Shown: positions 18,908 through 28,372, counted from the stretch's first letter. The stretch is 64,000 nt of DNA from Pseudomonadota bacterium (GCA_021812385.1 JAKANO010000010.1:1-64000); one strand, 5' to 3'. The notes: generated from the letters alone by a model not told the origin. Program-made: numbers and translations.

Positions 18908-20410
18908 ATGGATATCGCTGTTGCCCCGGATTTGAAGCCCCACGACGAGATTCCGCTCGATCCGCGCTATGCGGATTTGCGCGATCCCTATCACACGCCG
19001 GTCTTGCCCACGCCTTTACCGCAACCTCGGCTGCTGCACTTCAATGCTGCGCTCGCCGCAGAGCTCGGCCTCGACACCGGGGATCAGGAGCTGATTGAAA
19101 TTCTCAGCGGCAATCGCCCCTGGCCCGCGTATGCGCCGATCGCTTCCGTGTATGCCGGGCATCAATTCGGCAGCTGGGTGTCGCAGTTGGGCGACGGCCG
19201 CGCGCTGACCATCGCGGAAATTCGCAAGCCGGACGGCGCGCGCGTGGAGCTGCAACTCAAGGGCGCGGGACAAACGCCCTACTCGCGCGGCGCCGACGGC
19301 CGCGCCGTGCTGCGCTCGTCGATCCGCGAATACCTGTGCTCCGAAGCCATGCACGCCCTGGGCATTCCCACCACGCGCTGCCTGAGCTTGGTGGCTTCAC
19401 CAGAGCCAGTGCAGCGCGAAACCGTGGAGACTGCCGCCGTGGTGTGCCGCGTCGCGCCCAGCTTCGTGCGCTTCGGCCAATTCGAATTCTTCTACCATCG
19501 CAATCAGCATGCGCAGCTCGCACCGCTGGCCGATCACGTCATTGCGGAAAACTTCCCGCACCTGGCGGGGGAGCCGGATCGTTACGCGCGCTGGCTGGAA
19601 GAAGTCATCGAGCGCACCGCGCGCCTGATCGCGCAGTGGCAAACGGTGGGCTTCTGCCACGGCGTGATGAACACCGACAACTTCTCCATCCTCGGCCTCA
19701 CCCTGGACTATGGGCCGTTCGGTTTTCTCGACGCCTTCCGCCAGCATCATGTCTGCAACCACTCCGATTACGAGGGCCGCTATGGTTACGACAGCCAGCC
19801 ATTAATCGGGCAATGGAATACCTCACGCCTATTGCAAGCCGCACTGCCGCTACTCTCCGACAATCAGCAAATAGCCGCCGACATCGTCACCAGCATCTAC
19901 GAACGCTACGCGCCGGCCTATTCGCGCGCAGCCATCCGGCGCTGGGCGGACAAGCTCGGGCTGCGTGAAGTGCGCGATGGCGATACCGGTTTGATCAGCC
20001 GCCTGCTGACCATCTTGCATCACGGCAAAAGCGATTTCACGCGCAGCTTCCGCCACCTGTCGCGGGTGCGCACCGACACCGATACGCCGGCCAACGGCGT
20101 GCGCGAAGAGATTTGCGATGTTGCGGCGTTCGATGCCTGGATCGCGGACTACCGCGCACGGCTGCGCGCCGAACAGAATACCGACGACGCTGCGCGCGCC
20201 GCCCGGATGAACCGGGTGAACCCAAAATACGTGCTGCGCAACCATCTCGCTCAAGCCGCCATTGAACGCGCCATGGACGGCGACGACACGGAAATCGACA
20301 CCCTGATGCAATTGCTGAGCCGCCCTTACGACGAGCAGCCCGACAGGGAGCGCTACGCCGATGCGCCGCCCGACGAACTGCGGCATTTGGAAATCAGTTG
20401 CTCGTCCTAA
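18908..20410 (+). CDS. selO: Protein adenylyltransferase SelO (YdiU/UPF0061)
   Basis: YAGHQFGSWVSQLGDGRA, LQLKGAGQTPYSRGADGRAVLRSSIREYL, GVMNTDNFSI. Confidence 0.95.
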   Translation: MDIAVAPDLKPHDEIPLDPRYADLRDPYHTPVLPTPLPQPRLLHFNAALAAELGLDTGDQELIEILSGNRPWPAYAPIASVYAGHQFGSWVSQLGDGRALTIAEIRKPDGARVELQLKGAGQTPYSRGADGRAVLRSSIREYLCSEAMHALGIPTTRCLSLVASPEPVQRETVETAAVVCRVAPSFVRFGQFEFFYHRNQHAQLAPLADHVIAENFPHLAGEPDRYARWLEEVIERTARLIAQWQTVGFCHGVMNTDNFSILGLTLDYGPFGFLDAFRQHHVCNHSDYEGRYGYDSQPLIGQWNTSRLLQAALPLLSDNQQIAADIVTSIYERYAPAYSRAAIRRWADKLGLREVRDGDTGLISRLLTILHHGKSDFTRSFRHLSRVRTDTDTPANGVREEICDVAAFDAWIADYRARLRAEQNTDDAARAARMNRVNPKYVLRNHLAQAAIERAMDGDDTEIDTLMQLLSRPYDEQPDRERYADAPPDELRHLEISCSS

Positions 20411-20443
20411 AGCAAAACATGGCCCGGCTCTGTAGCGCCCGAT

Positions 20444-20722
20444 ATGGAAGCAACGCAGATGAACAATGAAACATCGCTCGGGTTTGTCGTGGCGGAAATG
20501 AACACGCATCACTTCATGTTCCGCGGTGCGGGACAGGATAGGAACACCGCCCGGGCCGCGCTGCTCAACGCCTGGCGCGCACATCGCAGCGCGCTGCTAG
20601 CGCGCTACCCGGAGCGCAGCGATTCCATACCCGACGAGACTAAAATGGAACAGCATTTCAAGATTTATTATCTGGAATTCGAGTTGGATGCGGGCTATCG
20701 CGACGGCGAGCGCCTGGTATAA
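20444..20722 (+). CDS. Hypothetical protein
   Basis: 92-aa ORF (alternative ATG at 20459), same strand context. Confidence 0.6.
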   Translation: MEATQMNNETSLGFVVAEMNTHHFMFRGAGQDRNTARAALLNAWRAHRSALLARYPERSDSIPDETKMEQHFKIYYLEFELDAGYRDGERLV

Positions 20723-20757
20723 ATGAATTCGCTTTACATTATCGAGAGACCAACCCA

Positions 20758-21444
20758 ATGAACTACGCCTTCCCACCCGCCCCCATCGTCACTCTCGACG
20801 CCATGTCGAGTGAACCGTTTCCAGTGCGCCGAATTTTTTGCGTCGGGCAAAATTATCCCGATCATGCGCGCGAAATGGGCGCCGATCCAGAAAGCGACAA
20901 ACCCTTCTTTTTCATGAAGCCGCCGGGTGCGATTCTGCAAAACAATTCCGTCATGCCCTACCCGCCCTTCACTCAGGATTTGCAGCCCGAGGTGGAACTG
21001 GTGGTGGCCTTGCACAAGGGCGGCAAAAACATCCCCGTCGGTAAAGTCGATTACGACTACGTATTCGGCTATGCCGTGGGCCTGGACATGACGCGGCGCG
21101 ACCTGCAACGCACCGCCAAGGAAAAGGGCCGGCCCTGGGACATGGCCAAGGGCTTCGACCATTCCGCGCCGTGCAGCGCGATCACACCCGAGTTTTATGC
21201 GGGCAACATCGCGCGTGGAAAAATCGAACTCAAGGTGAATGGCGAAATCCGCCAAAGCGCCGATGTCGGCGACATGATTTGGAAGATTCCGCAGATGGTC
21301 AACTACCTGTCGAATCTGGTCGAACTGTTTCCCGGCGATCTGATCTTCACCGGCACCCCTGCCGGCGTTGCGCCCGTGGTCAAGGGCGATGTCATCGAAG
21401 CCACGGTCGCGGGCCTGGAACCGCTGATCATCACCATCGGATAA
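20758..21444 (+). CDS. Fumarylacetoacetate hydrolase-family protein
   Basis: IFCVGQNYPDHAREMG, FMKPPGAIL, PEVELVVAL, FTGTPAGVAPV. Confidence 0.93.
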   Translation: MNYAFPPAPIVTLDAMSSEPFPVRRIFCVGQNYPDHAREMGADPESDKPFFFMKPPGAILQNNSVMPYPPFTQDLQPEVELVVALHKGGKNIPVGKVDYDYVFGYAVGLDMTRRDLQRTAKEKGRPWDMAKGFDHSAPCSAITPEFYAGNIARGKIELKVNGEIRQSADVGDMIWKIPQMVNYLSNLVELFPGDLIFTGTPAGVAPVVKGDVIEATVAGLEPLIITIG

Positions 21445-21461
21445 GCCAGATCGGAACAGCC

Positions 21462-21896
21462 ATGAATACCGCAAACATCCTGGAACACAATCGCGTCATC
21501 CTGTGCCACTTTGACAGCTACAGCGCCGCCCTGAACTTCGCCCGCTACGGCGACAGCGTATTGGCGCCCGCGCCTTTATCGGCGCAAGCCAGCGCCATCG
21601 CCGCACCCGAGTCAGCGGCGGAGCACTACAACCCCAGCCCTGTGGTGGATGCCTTGGCGGCGCAGTGCGGCCTCGACGCTGGGCAGCTGCTCCTCGACCA
21701 TGACTTCCAAGCCTGGCTTTCCGACAACAGCGTCCCGGTGCGCATTCATCTGGTGCGCTTCACCACCTTCGAAGCTCCGCATGCAGCGATAGAGCCGTTG
21801 GGTGGCGTGTTCAAACCGATCAGCGGAATGCGCGGCATGCCGCCGCTCGAGTTGAATCTGATGCGACAAGTGTTCAATCAGATCATCGGCGGCTGA
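21462..21896 (+). CDS. Hypothetical protein
   Basis: 144-aa reading frame from ATG 21462, 17 nt after the FAH stop. Confidence 0.65.
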   Translation: MNTANILEHNRVILCHFDSYSAALNFARYGDSVLAPAPLSAQASAIAAPESAAEHYNPSPVVDALAAQCGLDAGQLLLDHDFQAWLSDNSVPVRIHLVRFTTFEAPHAAIEPLGGVFKPISGMRGMPPLELNLMRQVFNQIIGG

Positions 21897-22000
21897 CAGC
21901 GAGGCCGGAAACAGTTTTCCCGGATGTTCCGGGGAATTTCAATGGGGGCGAGGCGTTGGGCCTCGGTCTCATCACTTTTAACCTGCTTAGGGAGATCATC

Positions 22001-22228
22001 ATGGCTTTATGTACTGGCGAACGCAAAACCAATCAACTGCAATGCTATGGAACAATCTACAAATGCAAGGCCTGCGGCAACGAAGGATGCATGCAAAACA
22101 AGGAGCACGCGTGTAGCAATCAGGGCTTCTCGGTCTTGGAACGCTGCTACAAATGCGGTGCCACCGGGCAAATGGAAATGCTGCCCAATGAGGAAAGAGC
22201 CCCGCGCAAGACGCCTAGTTACGGTTAA
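22001..22228 (+). CDS. Small Cys-rich (zinc-ribbon-like) protein
   Basis: MALCTGERKTNQLQCYGTIYKCKACGNEGCMQNKEHACSNQGFSVLERCYKCGATGQ; several CxxC pairs, RBS GGGAG upstream. Confidence 0.7.
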   Translation: MALCTGERKTNQLQCYGTIYKCKACGNEGCMQNKEHACSNQGFSVLERCYKCGATGQMEMLPNEERAPRKTPSYG

Positions 22229-22376
22229 ACCCGCCGCCGGCGCCCCGCAGGAAGCGCTGCAACACAGCAGCGGCATGAGGTGAATGCCCATGATCGAGCG
22301 GCATCTGATGCGTCAGATTTTCAATTTGATCATGGGAGGTGGTAAAACATCTGTTCTTGAGATTTTGCCCCACCGC

Positions 22377-22766
22377 TCATCCCTCGGCTTGCCTTGCTTC
22401 CGGATCAATATCTTCATAAGCCTCGGGCCGAAAACGTGGCGTGCAGATGGCGAGAAAGATCAAATCTTCAGTGCCGAGATTGGTGATGCGTTGGCGGCAA
22501 CCGGGGGGAATTAGCACCACGTCACCAGCGCCGACATCCTGCGCAAGTAGGCTCCCGACCTCGACCCGGCCGTTGCCGGAGAGCAACACATAGCGCTCCG
22601 TTGTTCCATGCAAACGGTGCCAGCGCGTAGTAACGCCGGCTGCGACGCGCGCGCGGGCAATGGAGACTTCGGGATCGACAGCGCTGTTCGATAGCTCGTG
22701 AATGAAGCAACGCTCAGGCGTGTAGAACTCCGCATCCGCAATCATGTGCCGTACTTGTTCGTGCAT
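22377..22766 (-). CDS. Cupin-domain protein
   Basis: GVTTRWHRLHGTTERYVLLSGNGRVEVG ... DVVLIPPGCRQRITNLG. Confidence 0.85.
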   Translation of the reverse strand: MHEQVRHMIADAEFYTPERCFIHELSNSAVDPEVSIARARVAAGVTTRWHRLHGTTERYVLLSGNGRVEVGSLLAQDVGAGDVVLIPPGCRQRITNLGTEDLIFLAICTPRFRPEAYEDIDPEARQAEG

Positions 22767-22790
22767 ACGCCCTCCGTGTTTGCCGCGTTG

Positions 22791-23864
22791 CTAGCGTTCG
22801 TTGCCTATCGACGTGAAAAATGTCCACATCACATCGTCGGCCGATATCGCTTGCGAAGGGCGCTCGTCACCGCGCACCTTGGTTCCGCCCGGCCAGGAAT
22901 GTCCGCCGGTGTCGGTGACGCAAAGTTGCACCGCCACATTGCCTCGGCATTGGGTATATTTATCGCAATAGGCGCCAGGCGTTTCGAGCACGCGCTGCGG
23001 CGTTGGATTGCAGCTGTTCAGCTTGACCCACTTCGCTATCGTAGCCGGTACCGAAGTGAAATCCGCGACCTTGGACATATCCCTGAACGTCTTGCCGGCG
23101 CCGCCGCTGTAGAGCACATGATCATCGTTCTTGGCATGGATGTGCAGGATGGAGATCGGCGCCTTGGGCGCACAGCTTGTGGTGTTGTCGGTTCCGGCCA
23201 CGGAGGCGATGGCCTTGAATGTGTCCGCCATCTCGCACGCGAGGCGGTACGTCAGCATGCCGCCGTTCGACATCCCCGTCGCGTAGATTTGCTTGCGGTC
23301 AATGTTGAGTTGGTGGGTGACGTTACCGATGATCTTTCTGACGAAGCCGACATCGTCGACGTTCTGGTCGCGCGCAGCGGCGCAGCACGTGCCGGCATCC
23401 CAGGTTGCGAACTTGCCGGAATTCAGCTTGCTGTATCCGTTCGGAAACACCACGACGAATCCCTCCGCATCCGCTTTCGAGATCAGGCCGTAGTTTTTGT
23501 CCGAGGCCATATAGTTCATGTCGCCGCCGCCGCCATGAAAAGCCAACACCAGCGGCGCAGGCGTCGCAGCGCTGTAACGCTGCGGCACATGCACGCGATA
23601 CAGGCGCGTCAGTCCATCGTGCGCGATGGAGAAAGTGTAGTCGCCGGGCCTGTCGATTTTCGCTGTGGCATCCGCACTGGACTCGGAAGCCGGCTTGTCT
23701 TGATGCCTCTTGAGCCAACGCTGCTTGAGCCGCTCTCGAAAGGTACCGCTTGCAGCACCGTCTTGCGCGGCGACATCGCGGGGGAGTAAGACGAGGCTGC
23801 ATACGAGCAGGGAAATCAGCATGCCCGCGAAGATGAGACTTCTCATATCATTTGTTGTGCGCAT
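22791..23864 (-). CDS. Secreted PHB depolymerase/LpqC-type esterase
   Basis: Signal peptide; PLVLAFHGGGGD, IYATGMSNGGMLTYRLAC, DTGGHSWPGG. Confidence 0.88.
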   Translation of the reverse strand: MRTTNDMRSLIFAGMLISLLVCSLVLLPRDVAAQDGAASGTFRERLKQRWLKRHQDKPASESSADATAKIDRPGDYTFSIAHDGLTRLYRVHVPQRYSAATPAPLVLAFHGGGGDMNYMASDKNYGLISKADAEGFVVVFPNGYSKLNSGKFATWDAGTCCAAARDQNVDDVGFVRKIIGNVTHQLNIDRKQIYATGMSNGGMLTYRLACEMADTFKAIASVAGTDNTTSCAPKAPISILHIHAKNDDHVLYSGGAGKTFRDMSKVADFTSVPATIAKWVKLNSCNPTPQRVLETPGAYCDKYTQCRGNVAVQLCVTDTGGHSWPGGTKVRGDERPSQAISADDVMWTFFTSIGNER

Positions 23865-23899
23865 TGGATATGTCTTCCTAGGATGAACCAAAAAAGTTA

Positions 23900-24012
23900 A
23901 ACCGCAGAGGACGCGGGTTAATTCAGAACTGAGCGAAATAATAGCACTCAGCCAGCATGTGACGCAGATCAAACGAAAGCGCCCTAGTCCTTCCTCTGCG
24001 TCCTCTGCGGTG
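23900..24012. repeat. Intergenic inverted-repeat element, copy B
   Basis: ACCGCAGAGGACGCG ... CCTCTGCGTCCTCTGCGGT. Confidence 0.75.
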
Positions 24013-24056
24013 AAGCGCTGTTTTTAGGATAAGCCCTAAACTTTTTGCGGCGCTTC

Positions 24057-24593
24057 CTACGTAGCAGTAGTGTTGGAGTACTTTTCCAGCACCGCAATTT
24101 TCAGGTCCGGCACTTTAGGAATGCCGACACCCCCCGCAAGCGGAAAGTCGATGGCGACACCAGTGGGCTGATAGCCGCGCCGCTGATAGTAGGCGACGAG
24201 ATCGGGTCTTCCGGTCACCACCCGCAGCAGAAATTTTTCCGCGCCAAAGTTTTCGACGGCGTGCCTTTCGGCATGCGCAAGCATTTGCTTGCCGATCCCG
24301 GCGCCTTGCAGTCTTGGGTGCACAGCTAGCATACCGATCTGGCTGTATCCGCCAACCTTTTCGACATGAACACAAGCCACGGTTGCCGAATCCTTGAGAC
24401 CGAGCAGAATAATGGAATCGCGCCTTGCCATGACCTCCCCGACTTGGATTGCGCTGATCCTTTCTCCAGACAACAAGTGGGATTCATCCGTCCAGCCGGC
24501 GGCACCTGGTTTAGGGCGATACGCCTTGTTAACAAGCGCGGCTATCGCTTGGGCATCCGATGCGTTGGCTGTGCGAAAGGTTTCAATGCTCAT
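24057..24593 (-). CDS. GNAT N-acetyltransferase
   Basis: IGMLAVHPRLQGAGIGKQMLAHAE acetyl-CoA binding motif. Confidence 0.9.
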   Translation of the reverse strand: MSIETFRTANASDAQAIAALVNKAYRPKPGAAGWTDESHLLSGERISAIQVGEVMARRDSIILLGLKDSATVACVHVEKVGGYSQIGMLAVHPRLQGAGIGKQMLAHAERHAVENFGAEKFLLRVVTGRPDLVAYYQRRGYQPTGVAIDFPLAGGVGIPKVPDLKIAVLEKYSNTTAT

Positions 24594-24646
24594 GTGGCCA
24601 ATGTTGGACGGTCAGGTTGATTTCCATGTTTGCGCACGATCTAACC

Positions 24647-25558
24647 TTATTCGTTAGCTCTCACCTTTCTCGAAGTCTCGGAAAATCGCTCTATGCCGCC
24701 AGCCTTCTCGGAATAGACCTGAGCAATTGGCACTGCTAGGCCAGTCTTACTGAGTCGCGACCGGATAAGCCTTACTTGGGCCTCCCAGTGCTTATCAAGG
24801 AGAACGAACTCACAATAAGAAAGGGGAACAATGGCGTGCATAAAGTCGATCGCGTGATTTCTTGAGACCTTCACACCCCGATCTATCAAGAAAGTTCTCG
24901 CCAACTCTCGGAGAATATATCGAGTTCCCCTTTGAATCACCGCACCCGATGGTAACCGTGCCACAGCAGTCCGGAACTCCGGTTTCAGGTCATGTTCATT
25001 GCGCAAGACTTCGATGCGCTCCGCCACAGTATCAGCCAACTGATTAAATAATAGTTGGAGCTGATCCCCTTGAACTGCCCTGAAGAGGTCGCGAACCTTG
25101 AAAGCATTTGGAGTATATAGCTTCAGATGCGCGAAGGTACTCAGCAATCCCGCATCTGCGTGCGGTGCAATCGGTATCCTAGCTTGACCTGAGAGTAGCT
25201 CATTTTCCCGCCGGATCACTGAGAAGGGGTCAGAGTCCAGAAAGAAGACTCTGGGCAGGTTGTTTGCATAGAACTCTTCCGCCTTCTGCCCTTGAGTATG
25301 ATCTGTAACTTTCGAGAACTCGGCTAGGTTGAGCCAAGATAACGCGAGCGTACCCCCTCGCTTTTCGAGAGCGCGTACAAACCGCTGGGCCAAGATGGGA
25401 TCCTGGGAGAACTTTCGTAGAGCCCAGTGATCGAGGTATACGGCGGGAGGTAAGTCCTGCTGTATTACTATAGGGACACCGTCGGTATTGATCTCTAGCC
25501 TGACCATTGATTTTCGCTGTGGAGTCAGAGCTAAAGTTTGAGTAGAGGGGCTAGACAC
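24647..25558 (-). CDS. PIN-like domain protein (no partner recognised)
   Basis: YLDHWALRKFS, LSWLNLAEFSKV, HAIDFMHAIVPLSYCEFVLLDKHW: acidic-residue order as in PIN-fold nucleases. Confidence 0.55.
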   Translation of the reverse strand: MSSPSTQTLALTPQRKSMVRLEINTDGVPIVIQQDLPPAVYLDHWALRKFSQDPILAQRFVRALEKRGGTLALSWLNLAEFSKVTDHTQGQKAEEFYANNLPRVFFLDSDPFSVIRRENELLSGQARIPIAPHADAGLLSTFAHLKLYTPNAFKVRDLFRAVQGDQLQLLFNQLADTVAERIEVLRNEHDLKPEFRTAVARLPSGAVIQRGTRYILRELARTFLIDRGVKVSRNHAIDFMHAIVPLSYCEFVLLDKHWEAQVRLIRSRLSKTGLAVPIAQVYSEKAGGIERFSETSRKVRANE

Positions 25559-25819
25559 CGCGGGCGGCCAGCCCCGGTGAGCGGAGCGAATGGCTCGAAC
25601 GCAGGGCTAGATCGCATCTGCGGCATGCCACTGCTCCAGAAGCTCATTCGCTTTTTCATCGATATATTTCCCAGTGCCGCCATATTACTTAACGAATTGT
25701 TCTACGAGGACGATGGCCTGAGGGCCAGACTCGATTTGTATTTTTAGCCTGGAGGGTCGCGCTCCCAGCAAGCATAACTTGCTGCCGTATCGACCCACTC
25801 GAACTGCTCGACCTGGATT

Positions 25820-26125
25820 TCACGCTAGCGCCTCGCGCACTACCTCCGGATGGCGCTTGGCGATACGAATCAGCGCTTGGGCCGCGCCTGAGGGCGATCT
25901 GCGCCCTTGCTCCCATTCTTGGAGCGTGCGCTTGGAAATTCCGAGCGCTTGGGCGAACTGTGCTTGGGACAAACCGGACTTCTGGCGTGCTTGCGCGACT
26001 TCATTGGGCTCGACATTGGTGACCCGCGCTGCTTGTGCGGTCTTCATTTCACGCACCGATTGCAGTAGCTTACGGCCAAGGGCCTCGCCTGTGGACACGC
26101 TCTTTGACTTGGTAGGATTAGCCAT
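25820..26125 (-). CDS. XRE-family antitoxin (HigA/NadS-like)
   Basis: ARQKSGLSQAQFAQALGISKRTLQEWEQGRRSPSGAAQALIRIA. Confidence 0.9.
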   Translation of the reverse strand: MANPTKSKSVSTGEALGRKLLQSVREMKTAQAARVTNVEPNEVAQARQKSGLSQAQFAQALGISKRTLQEWEQGRRSPSGAAQALIRIAKRHPEVVREALA

Positions 26126-26441
26126 TTTCGATTTCCTCTCGAACTGCTTTCAGTAGATGGCCGGGGATGTTGTCCTTGGCCGACTTCGCGTACACCAGTA
26201 GCAGCCAGATTTCGCCAGAGGCTAAGCGAGTGAAATAGATGACCCTGACTCCTCCGCGCTTACCTGAGCCTGCACGCGACCATCGAACCTTCCGGCAACC
26301 GCCGCTACCTGGTATGACGTCGCCCGTCTCGGGATTGGCCGCCAGCCATGTGAAAAACTCCAGACGTTCCTCTGTAGACCACAACTTGTCGGCATCCGCC
26401 GCGAATGTGGGCGTTTCGATGAACGTGTACATGAAACGCAC
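26118..26441 (-). CDS. RelE/HigB-type toxin
   Basis: CRKVRWSRAGSGKRGGVRVIYF ... LLLVYAKSAKDNI; overlaps the antitoxin by 8 nt; ATG at 26432 also possible. Confidence 0.88.
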   Translation of the reverse strand: MRFMYTFIETPTFAADADKLWSTEERLEFFTWLAANPETGDVIPGSGGCRKVRWSRAGSGKRGGVRVIYFTRLASGEIWLLLVYAKSAKDNIPGHLLKAVREEIENG

Positions 26442-26442
26442 T

Positions 26443-26459
26443 ATACGTCATAGACGTAT
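26443..26459. promoter_or_regulatory. Candidate autoregulatory operator of the toxin-antitoxin pair
   Basis: Perfect palindrome ATACGTC-ATA-GACGTAT immediately upstream of the toxin start. Confidence 0.6.
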
Positions 26460-26557
26460 TGCGTGCAACCATCAAGTTGAAAGCAGCCAGTTACGATGAG
26501 GGGGGGTATAAAGACGGCCGACAGAGTGATGCTCACGCACCACTCCAAATCAAAGAA

Positions 26558-27040
26558 TCACAAATCCTCTTCCATCGCATCCATCGCGATCAACTGCTGG
26601 CGCAAGGCCATGTGCGCATAGAACCCCTCATCCGGGTCGTACAGCGGGTCGCGCTGCAAAGCTTCGATCGCTTGTTCGTCGCTCAGGTGTACGCGGCAGG
26701 TTTTGAGTTCCTGCACCAGCGCGCCGACGCTCGCATTGAATTCATCCACCGGCTCGGCCTGCAACACGCCTTGGCCGAACACATGATCGGCGCGGTACAA
26801 GGGTGCGTCCCAGCCATGGGTGTTGGCCAGCGCGAATAGCTCGGCATGGGTCTGTGCCGCGTTCGGCGACTCCGGGCTCATGCCAGCGGCGGCTAGGCGT
26901 TGCTGTGCGCTCAGCGCTTCGAAGATGACCCAGCCTTCGCGCGCGCGGGTGGCTTGCACCTTGCGCACGAAGTCGTCGCGGTTGAAGGCGAACCAGGCAT
27001 GCGCGCGTCCTTGATGCGGGAATTCGACGACGTAGATCAT
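26558..27040 (-). CDS. Uncharacterised protein in putative nif-linked operon
   Basis: 160-aa reading frame from ATG at 27040, 5 nt from the upstream gene. Confidence 0.7.
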   Translation of the reverse strand: MIYVVEFPHQGRAHAWFAFNRDDFVRKVQATRAREGWVIFEALSAQQRLAAAGMSPESPNAAQTHAELFALANTHGWDAPLYRADHVFGQGVLQAEPVDEFNASVGALVQELKTCRVHLSDEQAIEALQRDPLYDPDEGFYAHMALRQQLIAMDAMEEDL

Positions 27041-27045
27041 GGCGC

Positions 27046-27354
27046 TTAATCCCGCGCCGTCATGGCCTTGTTCTGCGAGCGGCGCATGCGTTCGGCAATG
27101 CCTTGGTCGCTGGTCTCGAACACCTCGCGTGCTGCCTTGAGCGCGGCGTTGGCGGCCAGCGCCTGCTCCCAAGTCAGCGGAACGCGCCCGGCCATGTGGG
27201 TGGCGTCGGGCATGACCTCCAGAATTTTTTCCCGATTGGGATGGTAAATAATCGGGTCCAGAAAATCCGCTTCCTTCACGCCCTCCAGATAGATGGCGTT
27301 ACCGATGACGGTCAAGCTGCGTCCATCTGCTGTGGTCTTGATGGTTACTCCCAT
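27046..27354 (-). CDS. Uncharacterised protein in putative nif-linked operon
   Basis: 102-aa ORF, co-directional with both neighbours. Confidence 0.7.
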   Translation of the reverse strand: MGVTIKTTADGRSLTVIGNAIYLEGVKEADFLDPIIYHPNREKILEVMPDATHMAGRVPLTWEQALAANAALKAAREVFETSDQGIAERMRRSQNKAMTARD

Positions 27355-27393
27355 GATGTCAGTCTCCTTTCGCTAGCAACAAGTAAACAATAT

Positions 27394-27984
27394 TTACACC
27401 GGCCGATTTTCACCCGGGTCGCGCACCGGCCCCATGAGGCTCAGGCCTTCCTCGTAAGTCATGGTGGGGAAAGTACCGGAAAATTTCAGCGCGGTATCCG
27501 CGATCTGATCCACCTTGCCGGCCGAATCCAGGCGCTTGAGATCGCCGCGTTCCAGGTACAGTAGATCCAGCAGTTCGTTGTACACCGTTGCTTCGTCGAT
27601 CGGCAGCACATAGAAAGTCGCGCCGCCGTAAGGCACCTGATAGCGCTTGCTCAGATCGATGTTGTTGCAATACATGAAATACTTGCCGTCCGGCTTCAAG
27701 GTGGAGCCCATCGCATCCGCCAGGGGCTTCAAGTATTCGAATGACAGTAGATAGGCCGCCATGAAATCGACGCCGGGGCTGCCCTCATGCGCCACGGCGA
27801 TTACTTGATCGGCGGTGATCTCCGGCGGGCGCGCTTCGTCGGCGAACTGTTGCGCGAACTTGATGGCGATTTCGCCGCGGAAGCCGAAGCGCCCGGCGCG
27901 GCCGGTGGCGGACTTGAACACCGGATTCTGCAAGCGCTTGTCGGCATCGAGTTGTTTGAAGGCGGTCTGGTCTAGTGTGGTCAT
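27394..27984 (-). CDS. Uncharacterised protein, divergent from iscS
   Basis: 196-aa frame from ATG 27984, preceded by a sigma54-like promoter. Confidence 0.75.
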   Translation of the reverse strand: MTTLDQTAFKQLDADKRLQNPVFKSATGRAGRFGFRGEIAIKFAQQFADEARPPEITADQVIAVAHEGSPGVDFMAAYLLSFEYLKPLADAMGSTLKPDGKYFMYCNNIDLSKRYQVPYGGATFYVLPIDEATVYNELLDLLYLERGDLKRLDSAGKVDQIADTALKFSGTFPTMTYEEGLSLMGPVRDPGENRPV

Positions 27985-28033
27985 AATTGCGCTCTTTGCA
28001 AAAGTTGAAAAAGATTCTCTCAACTGCTCTTAT

Positions 28034-28048
28034 GCAAGAGCGATGCCA
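28034..28048 (-). promoter_or_regulatory. Sigma54 -24/-12 promoter for the leftward operon
   Basis: Reverse strand TGGCAT-CGCTC-TTGC(A), about 50 bp upstream of the 27984 start. Confidence 0.6.
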
Positions 28049-28194
28049 GTTGCCATGCTGGCGCATAAAAGCACTGCTCCCTAGGCATCGAAACCCATTG
28101 TGTGCAGCGTCGACAGTGTCGTTGTGCGATATGCCACGGGTGTCGCCACGGTTGTCGTAAGACAGCGCACAGCGACGATTCAATTGCAGCGTTT

Positions 28195-28210
28195 TGTCGC
28201 AAAACATACA
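28195..28210. promoter_or_regulatory. NifA UAS candidate in the divergent intergenic region
   Basis: TGTCGCAAAACATACA, ~80-90 bp upstream of the rightward sigma54 promoter. Confidence 0.7.
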
Positions 28211-28288
28211 AACCCTACACACCCGGCGGCGCGCTGCGCAAACAAATTCCCCGCGTCTTTTCAGCGCATTAGAACAAATCTCGCGGCA

Positions 28289-28303
28289 TGGCACATGAGT
28301 TGC
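28289..28303 (+). promoter_or_regulatory. Sigma54 -24/-12 promoter for the isc-like operon
   Basis: TGGCAC-ATGAG-TTGC, exact match to consensus TGGCAC-N5-TTGC. Confidence 0.85.
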
Positions 28304-28372
28304 TTTAGCAGGAAGCGTAAGCAGCGTTGCGACAGTCGCAGCGTTGAACAGCACAACCAAGCGGGACCAGAC

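Noticed and set aside
25538-25747. 69-aa ORF between the PIN-like gene and the antitoxin
   Set aside because: Start region overlaps the PIN-like gene, no recognisable domain; possibly a gene fragment but not supportable.
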